64,000 nucleotides of DNA from an uncultured Haliea sp. (GTDB lineage Bacteria; Pseudomonadota; Gammaproteobacteria; Pseudomonadales; Halieaceae): NCBI GenBank assembly GCA_913061145.1, contig CAJXUQ010000004.1:62001-126000 (forward strand), read 5' to 3'. Position numbers and translations under genes: made by a program. Under the pieces are notes generated by a model. The model ran no database searches. It had not been told where the DNA came from and saw only the letters and a program-made list of their open reading frames with translations. Of the stretch, positions 9,915 through 18,835 are shown piece by piece. Numbering within the stretch: position 1 is the first letter of the stretch; each line of letters begins with the position of its first letter.

Positions 9915-11138
9915 TCAGATCGCGTAGTCGCGGTTTTCCTCGCCAAACAGCACGCCGCCCATATTGTCGGCGAAAGGCAGTGAATTGTTGGCCACATGCG
10001 CCTGGCTCGCCAGTATATCCAGGTGTCGCGCGAGCAGTTCGCTCCCCAGGCGGATACCGCCGCTACCCGCCGCCTTCAACATGCGCCCCGAGAGCTCAAG
10101 ACAGCGGTCGGCCACGACGGCGGAATCGTAGCGATAACGAACGCGATCTTCCACCGGAATCGGTTCACCGGCGCGTGTGCAGGCCATCATGGCATCAAAA
10201 TTCCGCAACATCGTGAGCTTCATTTCCTCGATGGACGCTTTGACCTCCGCTGCCAGGCGGCGCACGGCGGGATCCGCACTCATGATATTGGGGCCGATAC
10301 GCCGCGTTTTGGCCACGTCCACAAAATCGTCAAGTGAGCCCTGCAAGGCACCGAGGCTCGCTGTGCACACGGCGCGCACGAACACCTGCATGAACGGGAG
10401 CCGGTACAACGGCGCGTCGTTGACCGCGTTGCCCGGATTGTCGCAGAGGTAGCCGTCAATGGAGCGGTGAGTGCGGTGCTCTGGCACGAAGGCGTCCTCC
10501 ACCACCACATCGTGGCTGCCGGTTCCCTGCAATCCCACCACGTCCCAGTTATCCACAATCCGGTAGTCGCTCACCGGCACCAGGAAAGTGCGGTAATTCA
10601 TCATGTCGAAGGGCGCTTCTGCTGTGGGCACCACCGCCCCGAGAAACGCCCACTGGCAGTGCTCGCTGCCCGAGGAGAAACTCCAGCGACCGCTGAGCCG
10701 GTAGCCCCCCTCGACCGGTGTCACCTTGCCTACCGGTGCGTAGGACGAGGAGATGAGTACCGACGGATCGTCACCCCAGACATCAGCGGCGGCACGGTCA
10801 TCAAACACGGCAAGTTGCCAATTATGCACCGCAACCACGCCCAACACCCAGGCGCTGGACATGCAGTGCCGGGCAATCTCCAGCCCCACGCAATAAAACA
10901 CCTGCGGGTCCATGGCATAGCCACCCCACTGCTCGGGCTGCAACATCTTGAAAAAGCCCGCGGCGTGGAAATCGGCGATAGTTGCTGCCGGCACCTTGCG
11001 TTCGGCGCGGCACTGGGCAGAGCGCTCCCGGAGCACGGGCCCGAGCGCGCGGGCAGCTTCGAGAAGGGCTTCGGCGCGCGCCGAACCCAGACTGTGGGTA
11101 TCCGCCGCGGATATCGCGCCGGCTGGTGAAGTGGCCAT
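9915..11138 (-). CDS. hsaA: Flavin-dependent aromatic monooxygenase, oxygenase component (HsaA-like)
   Basis: This is a group D flavoprotein monooxygenase with an acyl-CoA-dehydrogenase fold. Shared motifs with mycobacterial HsaA include LQPxQWGG near residue 66, a VHNWxLAxFD segment, VWGxDPSxxISSSYAP, and VVGLxGTGS followed by FVPxHR. HsaA hydroxylates 3-HSA, the phenolic seco-steroid, to a catechol using reduced FMN supplied by HsaB. It heads the minus-strand operon and has GGAGG five bases before its ATG. No HsaB reductase or HsaC extradiol dioxygenase lies next to it. A different phenolic substrate is therefore possible. Confidence 0.78.
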   Translation of the reverse strand: MATSPAGAISAADTHSLGSARAEALLEAARALGPVLRERSAQCRAERKVPAATIADFHAAGFFKMLQPEQWGGYAMDPQVFYCVGLEIARHCMSSAWVLGVVAVHNWQLAVFDDRAAADVWGDDPSVLISSSYAPVGKVTPVEGGYRLSGRWSFSSGSEHCQWAFLGAVVPTAEAPFDMMNYRTFLVPVSDYRIVDNWDVVGLQGTGSHDVVVEDAFVPEHRTHRSIDGYLCDNPGNAVNDAPLYRLPFMQVFVRAVCTASLGALQGSLDDFVDVAKTRRIGPNIMSADPAVRRLAAEVKASIEEMKLTMLRNFDAMMACTRAGEPIPVEDRVRYRYDSAVVADRCLELSGRMLKAAGSGGIRLGSELLARHLDILASQAHVANNSLPFADNMGGVLFGEENRDYAI

Positions 11139-11244
11139 GAAAACCTCCTGCTACCTGTTATTGCTATTGTAAGTGACGACTGTACGCCCGAACGGCCATT
11201 AAACGCGAGGTACAGGCGAGCAGCATCCTCTATTTAAGGTATGG

Positions 11245-12108
11245 CTACTCGACCACCGCGTCACCAAAAGTCGTCGGCGGCCCGAAGAATGCGCGGTGTG
11301 ATGGCGGCTGATTGCCGTTGATGTCCTGCACACCATAAGCCTCCCCGAGTTCGGCACCGATGCACACCGTGCCGCTGTGAACCATTCGCTCCGGGTCAGC
11401 CCACAGGGCTGCGATCACACGACCACTGAATTCCGGGTGCTCTGCGGTCGCCATCAGATCCGCGTACTTGTCCGGTTCGGCGTCGAATACCTGCTGCGTG
11501 CGCTCGGTCAGCAACAACCCCATCCACAGGGAAATCACGGCTACCTTATGCGGACGAAAGTCCACCGCCATATCGTGCGCCATCTTGTCAATCGCAGCCT
11601 TGCCGGCACCATAGGCCGGCCCGTGCATGTAGATGCGTCCACCGAAGGACGACGTATTGACAATCAACCCCTCACCGTTGGCGAGCAGCAGGGGGGCAGC
11701 ATACCAGCTTGCGGTGTAGTGCGAGCGCATGCCCACGTCCCAGAGCGTGGTCAGATCCAGCGGCTTCTCCCAGAACGGCCCGGTCTCGGTGAGCGCCGGG
11801 TGCAGGCTGGTCGCGTTATTCACGAGAATGTCCAGCCGTCCATGCTCCTGCTGCACGCGTGCGAACAGCGCTGCAACGTCGGCATCCACGCTGTGGTCGC
11901 AGCGGACCGGGACAGCAACCCCGCCCGCCGCCTCAATGGCCTGCGCCGTCTCTGTCAGTGAACCGGGTAGCGCGGCCTCACCCGCGGCCCAGCTGCGGCC
12001 GGTGATGTACACGGTGGCACCGGTACCACCCAGGGCCAGTGCAATCCCCTTGCCAGCGCCCCGGCTGGCCCCTGTCACCACCGCAATACACTGTTTGCTC
12101 TGCTGCAT
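11245..12108 (-). CDS. Short-chain dehydrogenase/reductase, DHRS1-like
   Basis: A classical NAD(P)-dependent SDR of 287 aa with TGASRGAGKGIA as the cofactor-binding loop near the N-terminus, NNAT in place of the common NNAG, and the catalytic YGAGK following a serine-containing NTSSFGGR stretch. Overall character is that of the DHRS1-like group, whose substrates are mostly unassigned. The ATG at 12108 has AGAGGTGAG upstream, better than the start ten codons earlier. It is codirectional with hsaA but separated by 106 bp, so cotranscription is uncertain. Confidence 0.85.
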   Translation of the reverse strand: MQQSKQCIAVVTGASRGAGKGIALALGGTGATVYITGRSWAAGEAALPGSLTETAQAIEAAGGVAVPVRCDHSVDADVAALFARVQQEHGRLDILVNNATSLHPALTETGPFWEKPLDLTTLWDVGMRSHYTASWYAAPLLLANGEGLIVNTSSFGGRIYMHGPAYGAGKAAIDKMAHDMAVDFRPHKVAVISLWMGLLLTERTQQVFDAEPDKYADLMATAEHPEFSGRVIAALWADPERMVHSGTVCIGAELGEAYGVQDINGNQPPSHRAFFGPPTTFGDAVVE

Positions 12109-12202
12109 ACTCACCTCTGCTTGCTTGCTCGACCGCATTCGCCGACCATGCTACTGACCCCGATAGCGATGACCAAGCATGCACCGCACAAGGCTGACCA
12201 AC

Positions 12203-12976
12203 ATGTTGAGCCATTCTGGAAAAAAAGCCCTGGTTCGCACGCTCGCCCTGCAACTGCTCCTGCCCATCTTCGCCAGTGCAGCGGGCGAAGACCCTCGGCA
12301 GCAACTGTCCGGACAGTCACCGCGCTGGCTATCTGCCATAGGCCAACTCAGCGTGCCCGGCCTGAAAACCGAACAGGGCCACGCCACGCACCACACCGAA
12401 CGGTGCAGTGCCACGCTGATCGCGGCTGACGAGGCACCTGAGGCTGACCTTATTGTGACCGCCTGGCACTGCCTGGAGGCGTACCGCGACCTCAGCAAGC
12501 GCATTACCTTCACCCTCCTGCCCGGGTCCCCGGCGCCGCGCATCATCAGCGCGCGTCCGGTCGCAGACGGCGGCAGCATGGCAGCTGACTGGGCGCTGCT
12601 GCGATTGACGGAAGCGGTAGCGCGCGCGGATATTCCAGCACTGGCACTACACCCGGGGCTGGCCGACACGGAGAAAACTGTGCTGATGGCGGGTTATTCG
12701 AGGGATACCGGCGTCGGCGCCGGGGGCCGTATTCTGAGTTACGACCCCGCCTGCCGCATCACGCACAGGACTGCTGCGCTGGGCTACAGTGACTGCCGGG
12801 CACACAAAGGCGCCTCCGGCGGCGCCGTGATACAGCTGAACGATGACGGAGAGCCGCTCCTGAGCGGTATTATTTCGGAAGGTGACGGACTGCAGGACAG
12901 CCGCTTCGTCCCCATAGCGGCGGTGCGCAACGCGCTGCCGTCCCGGCTTTCACCACCGCCCCCACCACGCCGCTGA
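12203..12976 (+). CDS. Secreted trypsin-like serine protease (S1 family)
   Basis: The protein has a signal peptide (basic LSHSGKKALVR, then a hydrophobic LALQLLLPIFASAA) and a complete chymotrypsin-like triad: H89 in TAWHC, D129 in AADWALL and S205 in GASGGA. The cysteine after the histidine and one before S205 could pair as in trypsin folds. It is probably exported to the periplasm or medium. A longer start at 12179 exists; the ATG at 12203 gives a more ordinary signal peptide and has AAGG nine bases upstream. The Pro/Arg-rich tail has no recognised role. The gene is divergent from the SDR and convergent with trhO. Confidence 0.8.
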   Translation: MLSHSGKKALVRTLALQLLLPIFASAAGEDPRQQLSGQSPRWLSAIGQLSVPGLKTEQGHATHHTERCSATLIAADEAPEADLIVTAWHCLEAYRDLSKRITFTLLPGSPAPRIISARPVADGGSMAADWALLRLTEAVARADIPALALHPGLADTEKTVLMAGYSRDTGVGAGGRILSYDPACRITHRTAALGYSDCRAHKGASGGAVIQLNDDGEPLLSGIISEGDGLQDSRFVPIAAVRNALPSRLSPPPPPRR

Positions 12977-12994
12977 GGCACCGCGAATGCCGGA

Positions 12995-13951
12995 TCAGGA
13001 CTCCCCGGCAGTCGCGGCACGGCGTCGCTGCCGCAGTGGCGGCGCCGCACCCACATGCTGCTCACCCCGCTGCGCCGCCAGCTCTATCTGCCGCTGACGC
13101 TCCGCAAATCGGGCCTTCTGGTCTTCCGTCAGGCTGTCGTAGCACTGCGGGCAGCACACCCCGCGCTGATAACGCCCGGAAGCCTTGTCGGCTTCCGTGA
13201 TCGGGTGGCGACAGCCGTGGCACTGGTCATACTGTCCCTTTTCCAGCCTGTGATTGACGGCCACCCGGTTATCGAAAACGAAACACTCACCTTCCCAGGT
13301 GCTCTCGGCCTCTGGCACTTCCTCGAGGTATTTGAGGATACCGCCCTGCAGGTGGTAGACCTCCTCGAATCCCTCCTGCAGCATAAAGGCAGAGGCCTTC
13401 TCACAGCGGATCCCGCCAGTGCAGAACATCGCCACCTTGCGGTGCTTTGCAGGGTCAAGGTTTTCACGCACAAAAGTGGGAAACTCGCGAAAAGACGTGG
13501 TTTGCGGGTCTATGGCACCGCGAAAGGAGCCGATACCGTATTCATAGCGGTTGCGCGTATCCAGCAGCAGCACGTCAGGGTCGTTGACCAGGTCATTCCA
13601 GTCGTGGGGCGCCACGTAGGTGCCCACCACACGATTGGGGTCGATACCGTCAATGCCCATGGTGACGATTTCCCGTTTCAGCTTGACCTTCATGCGGTAG
13701 AACGGCATGGCGGTATCCAGCGACTCCTTGTGCTCCAGCAAGGCAAGTCGGGGGTCGCTACGCAACCAGCCAAGCACGCGGTCAATGCCCTCCCGGGAGC
13801 CCGCAATCGTGCCGTTGATGCCCTCTGCGGCGAGCAGCAGTGTGCCCTTGACGCCAGCATCCAGACACACATCCAGCAGGGGTTCACGCAGCGCCCGGTA
13901 GTCGTCCAGGGTGACGAAACGGTAGAGCGCGGCAACCACCGTGTCCGTCAT
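12995..13951 (-). CDS. trhO: tRNA uridine(34) hydroxylase, rhodanese family
   Basis: TrhO (formerly YceA) uses oxygen to hydroxylate U34 of certain tRNAs on the way to cmo5U/mo5U. The 318-aa protein has an N-terminal alpha/beta domain, a rhodanese domain whose active-site loop contains C177 ([11 protein letters not shown]), and a C-terminal cysteine-rich segment (QCHGC and VCCPQC) suggestive of a metal site. The ATG at 13951 overlaps the stop of bolA as ATGA and has AGGGGGCG upstream, so the pair is coupled. A 27-residue longer reading frame exists but would be entirely within bolA. Confidence 0.92.
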   Translation of the reverse strand: MTDTVVAALYRFVTLDDYRALREPLLDVCLDAGVKGTLLLAAEGINGTIAGSREGIDRVLGWLRSDPRLALLEHKESLDTAMPFYRMKVKLKREIVTMGIDGIDPNRVVGTYVAPHDWNDLVNDPDVLLLDTRNRYEYGIGSFRGAIDPQTTSFREFPTFVRENLDPAKHRKVAMFCTGGIRCEKASAFMLQEGFEEVYHLQGGILKYLEEVPEAESTWEGECFVFDNRVAVNHRLEKGQYDQCHGCRHPITEADKASGRYQRGVCCPQCYDSLTEDQKARFAERQRQIELAAQRGEQHVGAAPPLRQRRRAATAGES

Positions 13952-14283
13952 GCCTGCGCCCCCTGTGACTCCGCCTTGCTGCCGCCCAGGCAATCCGGTG
14001 AAGCCGGTGCCGGCTGCTCCCGCGCCTGCCACTCCGGGGGCGAGTAGGTGTGCAGGGCCAGCGCATGCACGGGCCCCTGTATCTGTGCCTCCAGCAGACC
14101 ATACACCTGCTGGTGTCGGGCTACCTGGCGTTTGCCGGTAAAGGCATCGCTGACCAGGACCACACGGAAATGGGTCTCTGAATTGGGCGGCACGCTGTGC
14201 AGGTGGCTTTCATTCACCACCTCAAGGTGCACAGGCGCCAGACCGGCGATCAACTGTTCCCGAATCTGCTCTTCGACGGACAT
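13948..14283 (-). CDS. bolA: BolA-family protein
   Basis: A 111-aa BolA-like protein. BolA proteins bind monothiol glutaredoxins and take part in iron-sulfur handling and stress-linked regulation. The family features are the early [22 protein letters not shown]-like region (about 20-41) and the [14 protein letters not shown] segment. The C-terminal 25 residues are low-complexity and extend beyond the typical fold. It is the upstream member of a bolA-trhO pair. Confidence 0.92.
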   Translation of the reverse strand: MSVEEQIREQLIAGLAPVHLEVVNESHLHSVPPNSETHFRVVLVSDAFTGKRQVARHQQVYGLLEAQIQGPVHALALHTYSPPEWQAREQPAPASPDCLGGSKAESQGAQA

Positions 14284-14355
14284 AAAACCTCCAGAATTGT
14301 GGGGTCAATTTTACCCGAGATCGACGCACGGCGGTACTCGCTTGCGGCAGCGCGT

Positions 14356-14394
14356 GGGTGGCGGCCCACCGGGTGGCGGCCCACCGGGTGGCGC
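14356..14394. repeat. Two and a half copies of a 15-bp GC-rich tandem repeat
   Basis: Units at 14356-14370 and 14371-14385 are identical (GGGTGGCGGCCCACC) and a nine-base partial unit follows. Each unit contains short GGTGG and CCACC arms that could pair. The repeat is in the divergent leader between bolA and the following plus-strand gene. Confidence 0.8.
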
Positions 14395-14453
14395 TTGGTC
14401 TGCCCGCCGTCAACGCCTATACTCGAATCAGGCAAGGGCAGGCAGGACGATTC

Positions 14454-15134
14454 ATGGATACCCGTTACGATGTCATGTTCGCAGGAGAACTTCTCGACGG
14501 TCAGGATGAGGCCACCGTGCGTCGCAACCTGGGGCGCCTGTTCAAGGCCGGCGAACAGACCCTCGACAAGCTGTTCAGCGGCAAACCGCAACTGTTGAAA
14601 CGGGATTGTGATGCCGATGTAGCGCGTAAATACCGGGAAGCGATCGAGAGTGCCGGCGGCAAACCGATCATCCGGCAAGTACCCCGGGATACCCCCTCGA
14701 GCCTGAGCCTGGCACCACCGGGCAGCGATGTCCTGCGCCCCGAAGAGCGGGCAGCGCAAACCAGTGCGATTCCCGAGCCACCCCCGCTCGATGTGGCCGA
14801 GGTGGGTGCGCGTCTTGCGGCGCCGAGTGCGCCCGCGCCACCACCGCCGGACACCAGCCACCTCACACTGGGCGACGTTGGCGAGACAATTCCCACGCTG
14901 GAGCGCAACACAGCAGCGGCGCCGATCCCCGACTCAGGGCTGTCGCTGGCAGAACCCGGCAGCGATCTGCTTGAAACGCCCTCGCGACCCGCGGCACGCG
15001 ACGTGGACGTATCCGGAATCAGCCTCGCGCCGCCCGGCGCCGACGTACTGGAATCGCAGTACCGCAAACGAGACACCGCCGCGGCACCGGATACCAGCGC
15101 TATCAGTCTGGCTGATCCACCGCCGGCAGAATAA
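14454..15134 (+). CDS. Protein with conserved N-terminal domain and SLAPPGSDVL repeats, function unknown
   Basis: I do not know its function. The 226-aa product has a compact N-terminal domain (about 1-75; FAGELLDG, LGRLFKAGE, LFSGKP) and then a Pro/Ala-rich, probably disordered region carrying a recurring short motif: LSLAPPGSDVL at 84-94, LSLAEPGSDLL at 163-173, ISLAPPGADVL at 189-199 and a terminal ISLADPP at 217. LTLGDVGETI at 137-146 may be a diverged copy. No signal peptide or membrane segment is seen. The ATG at 14454 begins the conserved part; earlier in-frame codons read through the tandem repeat. Its 3' end overlaps the convergent histidine kinase gene by 32 bases. Confidence 0.78.
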   Translation: MDTRYDVMFAGELLDGQDEATVRRNLGRLFKAGEQTLDKLFSGKPQLLKRDCDADVARKYREAIESAGGKPIIRQVPRDTPSSLSLAPPGSDVLRPEERAAQTSAIPEPPPLDVAEVGARLAAPSAPAPPPPDTSHLTLGDVGETIPTLERNTAAAPIPDSGLSLAEPGSDLLETPSRPAARDVDVSGISLAPPGADVLESQYRKRDTAAAPDTSAISLADPPPAE

Positions 15135-16485
15135 CCTCGACACGCAGCCCCGGCTCATTGTCATCGAGCACAATCCTCCCGGCATGATAATGCACGATCG
15201 CCTGCACCAGACTCAGGCCCAAACCGTGCCCGGGCTGCTCGCCACGGCTGGATTCAACACGGAAGAAGCGTCGGAACACGTTCTTGCGGTCCAGCGGGTC
15301 GATACCCGGCCCGGAATCGGCCACCACGATCTCGTTGCCCTCGGGCTGTCGCGACAGCCCGACCTCGATCTGTCCGCCGTTGGGTGTGTACTTGATGGCG
15401 TTGTCCAGCAGGTTGGCGCACATCTGGAACAGCAGGTCGGTGTCGCCCGGGCAGGAAATGCCTGCCGCAAGCGACAGTCGCAGCTGGATATCGCGCTCGT
15501 TGGCCACCGGCTCATACAGCTCAACCACATCCGCCAGCACATTGGACAGGTCCACACGGGCATGCACCGGCGGACGACTGCCTGACTCCAGCGCTGAGAT
15601 GCGCAGCAGCGCATTGAAGGATGACAGCAGGCTGTCGCAGTCCTCGATAATACGATCAACCTCGTCCTGCCCCGTGGCGTCCAACCGCTGCCGCAGCTGG
15701 CTCAACTGATTGCGAATGCGTGTCAGGGGCGTGCGCAGATCGTGCGCGATGTTGTCGGAGACCAGGCGCACGCCCTGCATCAATGATCCGATCTGATCCA
15801 GCATCTGGTTCATCGCCCGTGCCAGCTCCCGCGGGTAACCGTGCTTTCCCGCCACCGTAAGGCGTTGGGAAAAGTTCCCGCGCACAATACTAGAGAGCTC
15901 ACTGTTCAGGCGTTCAAACCGGTGCAGGGTCGTAGCGGCGCTGAAAAATCCGCCCACAATGCCCAGCAGCAGGGTGGCAATCATGGCCCTGAACAGGGTG
16001 TTGAAGACCAGACCACCGCTGGCGATCGCATCGGCATAATTACGCGCGACCAGCGCGTCGACTCCGCCACCGAGCTGCGCCCGCCGGGCGAGAAAATCGA
16101 CATCTACCGGCTCCCCCCAGTTGAGCAGCGCCAGCTGGAAGCCGAGCCAGCCACCGGAAAATTCACGGTAGCGCGGCGTCTGCGCCAGATCGCCGGCAAT
16201 CTTGTTGCCATTCCCGTCGACAATCAGGTAGTTGAAGCGCCCGATCGTCGGCAGGTTGCGCTGATCCTCCAGATACTGCTCAACGCCCGGCAGCTGTTGC
16301 CCCGCATACACAACTTGCAGGGTCTCCAGTTCATCCAGAATGGACGACCGGAGCTCGCTGAAATAGCCGTAACTGAAATAGGCGTAAAGAACCGCCAGGA
16401 GCAGAAACACCGTGGCGCTGAGCGCGGTGACATACTTGGCGATATAGCGGAACGTCAGGCTCTTGACGACATCCAGGAAGCGCAT
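15103..16485 (-). CDS. Sensor histidine kinase
   Basis: A 460-aa membrane sensor kinase. It has a transmembrane helix at about 15-38, a periplasmic sensing region to about 160, a second helix at about 162-184, a HAMP linker, a dimerisation domain with phospho-acceptor H248 in AHDLRTPL, and an ATPase domain with an N box (ANLLDNAIKYT) and G boxes (DSGPGID, HGLGLSL). It lies six bases downstream of its response regulator gene. The signal sensed is unknown. Confidence 0.92.
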   Translation of the reverse strand: MRFLDVVKSLTFRYIAKYVTALSATVFLLLAVLYAYFSYGYFSELRSSILDELETLQVVYAGQQLPGVEQYLEDQRNLPTIGRFNYLIVDGNGNKIAGDLAQTPRYREFSGGWLGFQLALLNWGEPVDVDFLARRAQLGGGVDALVARNYADAIASGGLVFNTLFRAMIATLLLGIVGGFFSAATTLHRFERLNSELSSIVRGNFSQRLTVAGKHGYPRELARAMNQMLDQIGSLMQGVRLVSDNIAHDLRTPLTRIRNQLSQLRQRLDATGQDEVDRIIEDCDSLLSSFNALLRISALESGSRPPVHARVDLSNVLADVVELYEPVANERDIQLRLSLAAGISCPGDTDLLFQMCANLLDNAIKYTPNGGQIEVGLSRQPEGNEIVVADSGPGIDPLDRKNVFRRFFRVESSRGEQPGHGLGLSLVQAIVHYHAGRIVLDDNEPGLRVEVILPAVDQPD

Positions 16486-16491
16486 GATGGC

Positions 16492-17172
16492 CTAGCCCGC
16501 GCCCAGGGTGTATCCGGCACCCCGTACCGTGGTCAGCAGCTGGGGCGAAAAATCGCGGTCGATTTTCTGCCGCAGGCGGGACACGTGCACATCGATAACA
16601 TTGGTCTGCGGATCGAAGTGATACCCCCATACGTGCTCCAGCAACATGGCACGGGTGACCACCTGCCCTTCGTGACGCATGAGATACTCCAGTAACTTGT
16701 ACTCGCGCGGCTGCAGACTGATCACTTCGCCCTGACGCCGCACCTCCTGGCTGAGCAGGTCCATTTCCAGATCGGCGACCTGCAGGCGCGTTGCCACCTC
16801 GGCACCCAACTCCCGCGCGTGTCGCGCCAGGATTTCCAGACGCGCCAGCAGCTCGGCCATGGCGAAGGGCTTTACGAGATAGTCGTCGGCGCCGCAGTGC
16901 AACCCCTGCACCCGGTCGTCGACACTGCCCAGGGCACTCAAGAGCAGCACCGGCGTACGCTGACCCCCCTCGCGGAGCCTGCGCAGCAGGGCCAGTCCGT
17001 CGAGCCGCGGTAGCATGCGGTCGACCACCAGCACATCGTGCTGGCCGCTGCGCGCAGCCGCGAGGCCTGACTCACCGTCAGCACAGTGGGTACAGGCATG
17101 CCCGGCTTCCTGCAGTTCCGACACAATAAAATCGGCCACCGCGCGGTCATCCTCCACCAGCAGCACGTTCAT
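16492..17172 (-). CDS. OmpR/PhoB-family response regulator
   Basis: The 226-aa partner of the adjacent histidine kinase. The receiver domain (acidic pocket E7, D8, D9; phospho-acceptor D51 in VVDRMLP) is followed by a winged-helix output domain (REYKLLEYLMRH, then NVIDVHVSRLRQKID). The ATG at 17172 is chosen because homologues begin at MNVLLVEDD and AGGGGAAAGG lies upstream. Targets are unknown; the neighbouring RDD membrane protein gene is divergent and could be one. Confidence 0.92.
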   Translation of the reverse strand: MNVLLVEDDRAVADFIVSELQEAGHACTHCADGESGLAAARSGQHDVLVVDRMLPRLDGLALLRRLREGGQRTPVLLLSALGSVDDRVQGLHCGADDYLVKPFAMAELLARLEILARHARELGAEVATRLQVADLEMDLLSQEVRRQGEVISLQPREYKLLEYLMRHEGQVVTRAMLLEHVWGYHFDPQTNVIDVHVSRLRQKIDRDFSPQLLTTVRGAGYTLGAG

Positions 17173-17296
17173 CCGCCTTTCCCCTGCCTGATTGATGCGG
17201 CAATGTAGCACTGCCGGGCGCGGCAGAACAATTTACAATCCGGTAATGCGCACGCGGTGCTAGACTCTCCGCGCCTTCAATCCAGCAGGAGCCATC

Positions 17297-17758
17297 ATGC
17301 CCGAACAGGAACCGATCGCCCCCCCTTCGCTACTGCGCAGGCTCGCCGCCCTGCTGTACGACACCCTGCTGGTCATACCGCTGATCGGCGTCACCGTTGC
17401 CGTGGCCAGTGCAGTGGAAATGTGGGTGCTTGGCATTGAGGAGGGCGTCGACTACTACCAGATGAATCCGCACATCGTGCAGTTGCTGAGCGTCTGCTGT
17501 GTGGCGATCTTCTTTACCCTGTTCTGGCGCAAGGGGGGACAAACCCTGGGTATGCAGGCGTGGCGGATCAAACTGGTCGATGAGCAGGGCCAGCCTCCTG
17601 GTACCGGGCGCTGCCTGCTGCGCTGCGCGGCCACACTGGTCTCCCTGCTGCCCGCGGGTCTGGGCTACTGGTGGTGCCTGTTCGACAAACAGGGGCGCTA
17701 CTGGCATGACACCCTGAGCGGCACCCGGCTCCAGCTGCTGCCCAAGGCAAAAAAGTAG
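17297..17758 (+). CDS. RDD-family integral membrane protein
   Basis: A 153-aa membrane protein with the RDD signature: an early arginine/aspartate in the first helix (LRRLAALLYDTLLVIPL), a second helix near 62-78, the family's GGQTLGMQAWRIKLVDEQG, and a final helix region near 107-127 followed by DKQGRYWHDTLSGT. Some RDD proteins have been linked to ion or proton exchange; nothing here defines a substrate. AGGAG precedes the ATG. It converges on lptG with 15 bp between stops. Confidence 0.88.
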   Translation: MPEQEPIAPPSLLRRLAALLYDTLLVIPLIGVTVAVASAVEMWVLGIEEGVDYYQMNPHIVQLLSVCCVAIFFTLFWRKGGQTLGMQAWRIKLVDEQGQPPGTGRCLLRCAATLVSLLPAGLGYWWCLFDKQGRYWHDTLSGTRLQLLPKAKK

Positions 17759-17773
17759 TCCGCCAGTACAGGC

Positions 17774-18835
17774 TCAACGGGTGCGCAGGAGCAGTGCCAC
17801 ACCCGCGCCAATGCACAGCAATACAGGCGCCAGCGCCGCGTACAGCGGCGGAAAGCCAAATACCAGACTCGCCGGGCCCAGCAGGTCTTCGCCGATCTGG
17901 AAGGCCACGCCGACGAGCACGCCGGCAAATATGCGCAAGCCCAGGGTGCCATCGCGCAGCGGGCCGAAAATAAACGCGATCGCGACCAGCACCAACCCTG
18001 CAATGGAGGCAGGCTGCAACAACTTGCGCCACATGGCGAGTTCGAAGTCGTCGGCATCCAGGCCCTGCTGCTGCAGATAGTGGCTGTACCGCTGCAGATC
18101 AAGCAGGGGCAGTCGTTCCGGGGAAACGACTTCCATGGTCAGTAACTGCGGTGTAATGCCGGTGTCCCAACGCAGGGTCTCGGCACGCACGCAGGTCGTC
18201 TCCCAACTGCTGAAATCCGTTTTCACCACGTCCTCCAGCACCCAGTGGTCACCGGCGAAGCGGGCACGCTGCGCGGCAAGTGACGACACCATGCGCCGAC
18301 GCTCATCCAGTTGTACCAGCACCACCCCGCGCAGGGCGGTTTCACTCTCTACCGCATTGAAGTACAGGTAGGAATCGCCTTCGCGATTCCAGATGCCGTA
18401 ACGGCCAGCGAGCCCGCCAGGCGCACTTTGCGCCAAGGCGCGGCGACTCTCGGCCAGTTGCTCGGCTGGCGGCGCCACCACCTCCCCCAGTGTGAATCCT
18501 GCCAACGCCACCAACAGGGCGTACTTCATGACCACCACAACGAGACGCGCGATAGATACACCTGCACCACGCATGACAGTGAGCTCGCTGGCTGTTGCCA
18601 GTTGCCCGAGACCGACCAGGCTGCCAATCAGTGCTGCGGAGGGTATGAACTCATAGAGGCGACCGGGGATCGTCAATACGACATAGCGGGACATTTCCAG
18701 AAAGGTGTAGGTTTCACTGAGGCTGCCGGATTCATCGATGAACACGGAAACCACGTCGATACCCACAATGACCAGCAGCACCATAAAAATGGAGGCGAGC
18801 AGTGTCCGCCCGATGTACCAGTCAAGCAGGCGCAT
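17774..18835 (-). CDS. lptG: LPS export system permease LptG
   Basis: LptG pairs with LptF and the ATPase dimer LptB in the inner membrane to extract lipopolysaccharide and push it onto the LptC-LptA bridge. The 353-aa protein begins MRLLDWYIGRTLLASIF and has the YjgP/YjgQ family pattern: three N-terminal helices, a large periplasmic jellyroll and three C-terminal helices (from about residue 280). The ATG at 18835 is 14 bases inside the end of lptF, so translation is coupled. Confidence 0.93.
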   Translation of the reverse strand: MRLLDWYIGRTLLASIFMVLLVIVGIDVVSVFIDESGSLSETYTFLEMSRYVVLTIPGRLYEFIPSAALIGSLVGLGQLATASELTVMRGAGVSIARLVVVVMKYALLVALAGFTLGEVVAPPAEQLAESRRALAQSAPGGLAGRYGIWNREGDSYLYFNAVESETALRGVVLVQLDERRRMVSSLAAQRARFAGDHWVLEDVVKTDFSSWETTCVRAETLRWDTGITPQLLTMEVVSPERLPLLDLQRYSHYLQQQGLDADDFELAMWRKLLQPASIAGLVLVAIAFIFGPLRDGTLGLRIFAGVLVGVAFQIGEDLLGPASLVFGFPPLYAALAPVLLCIGAGVALLLRTR

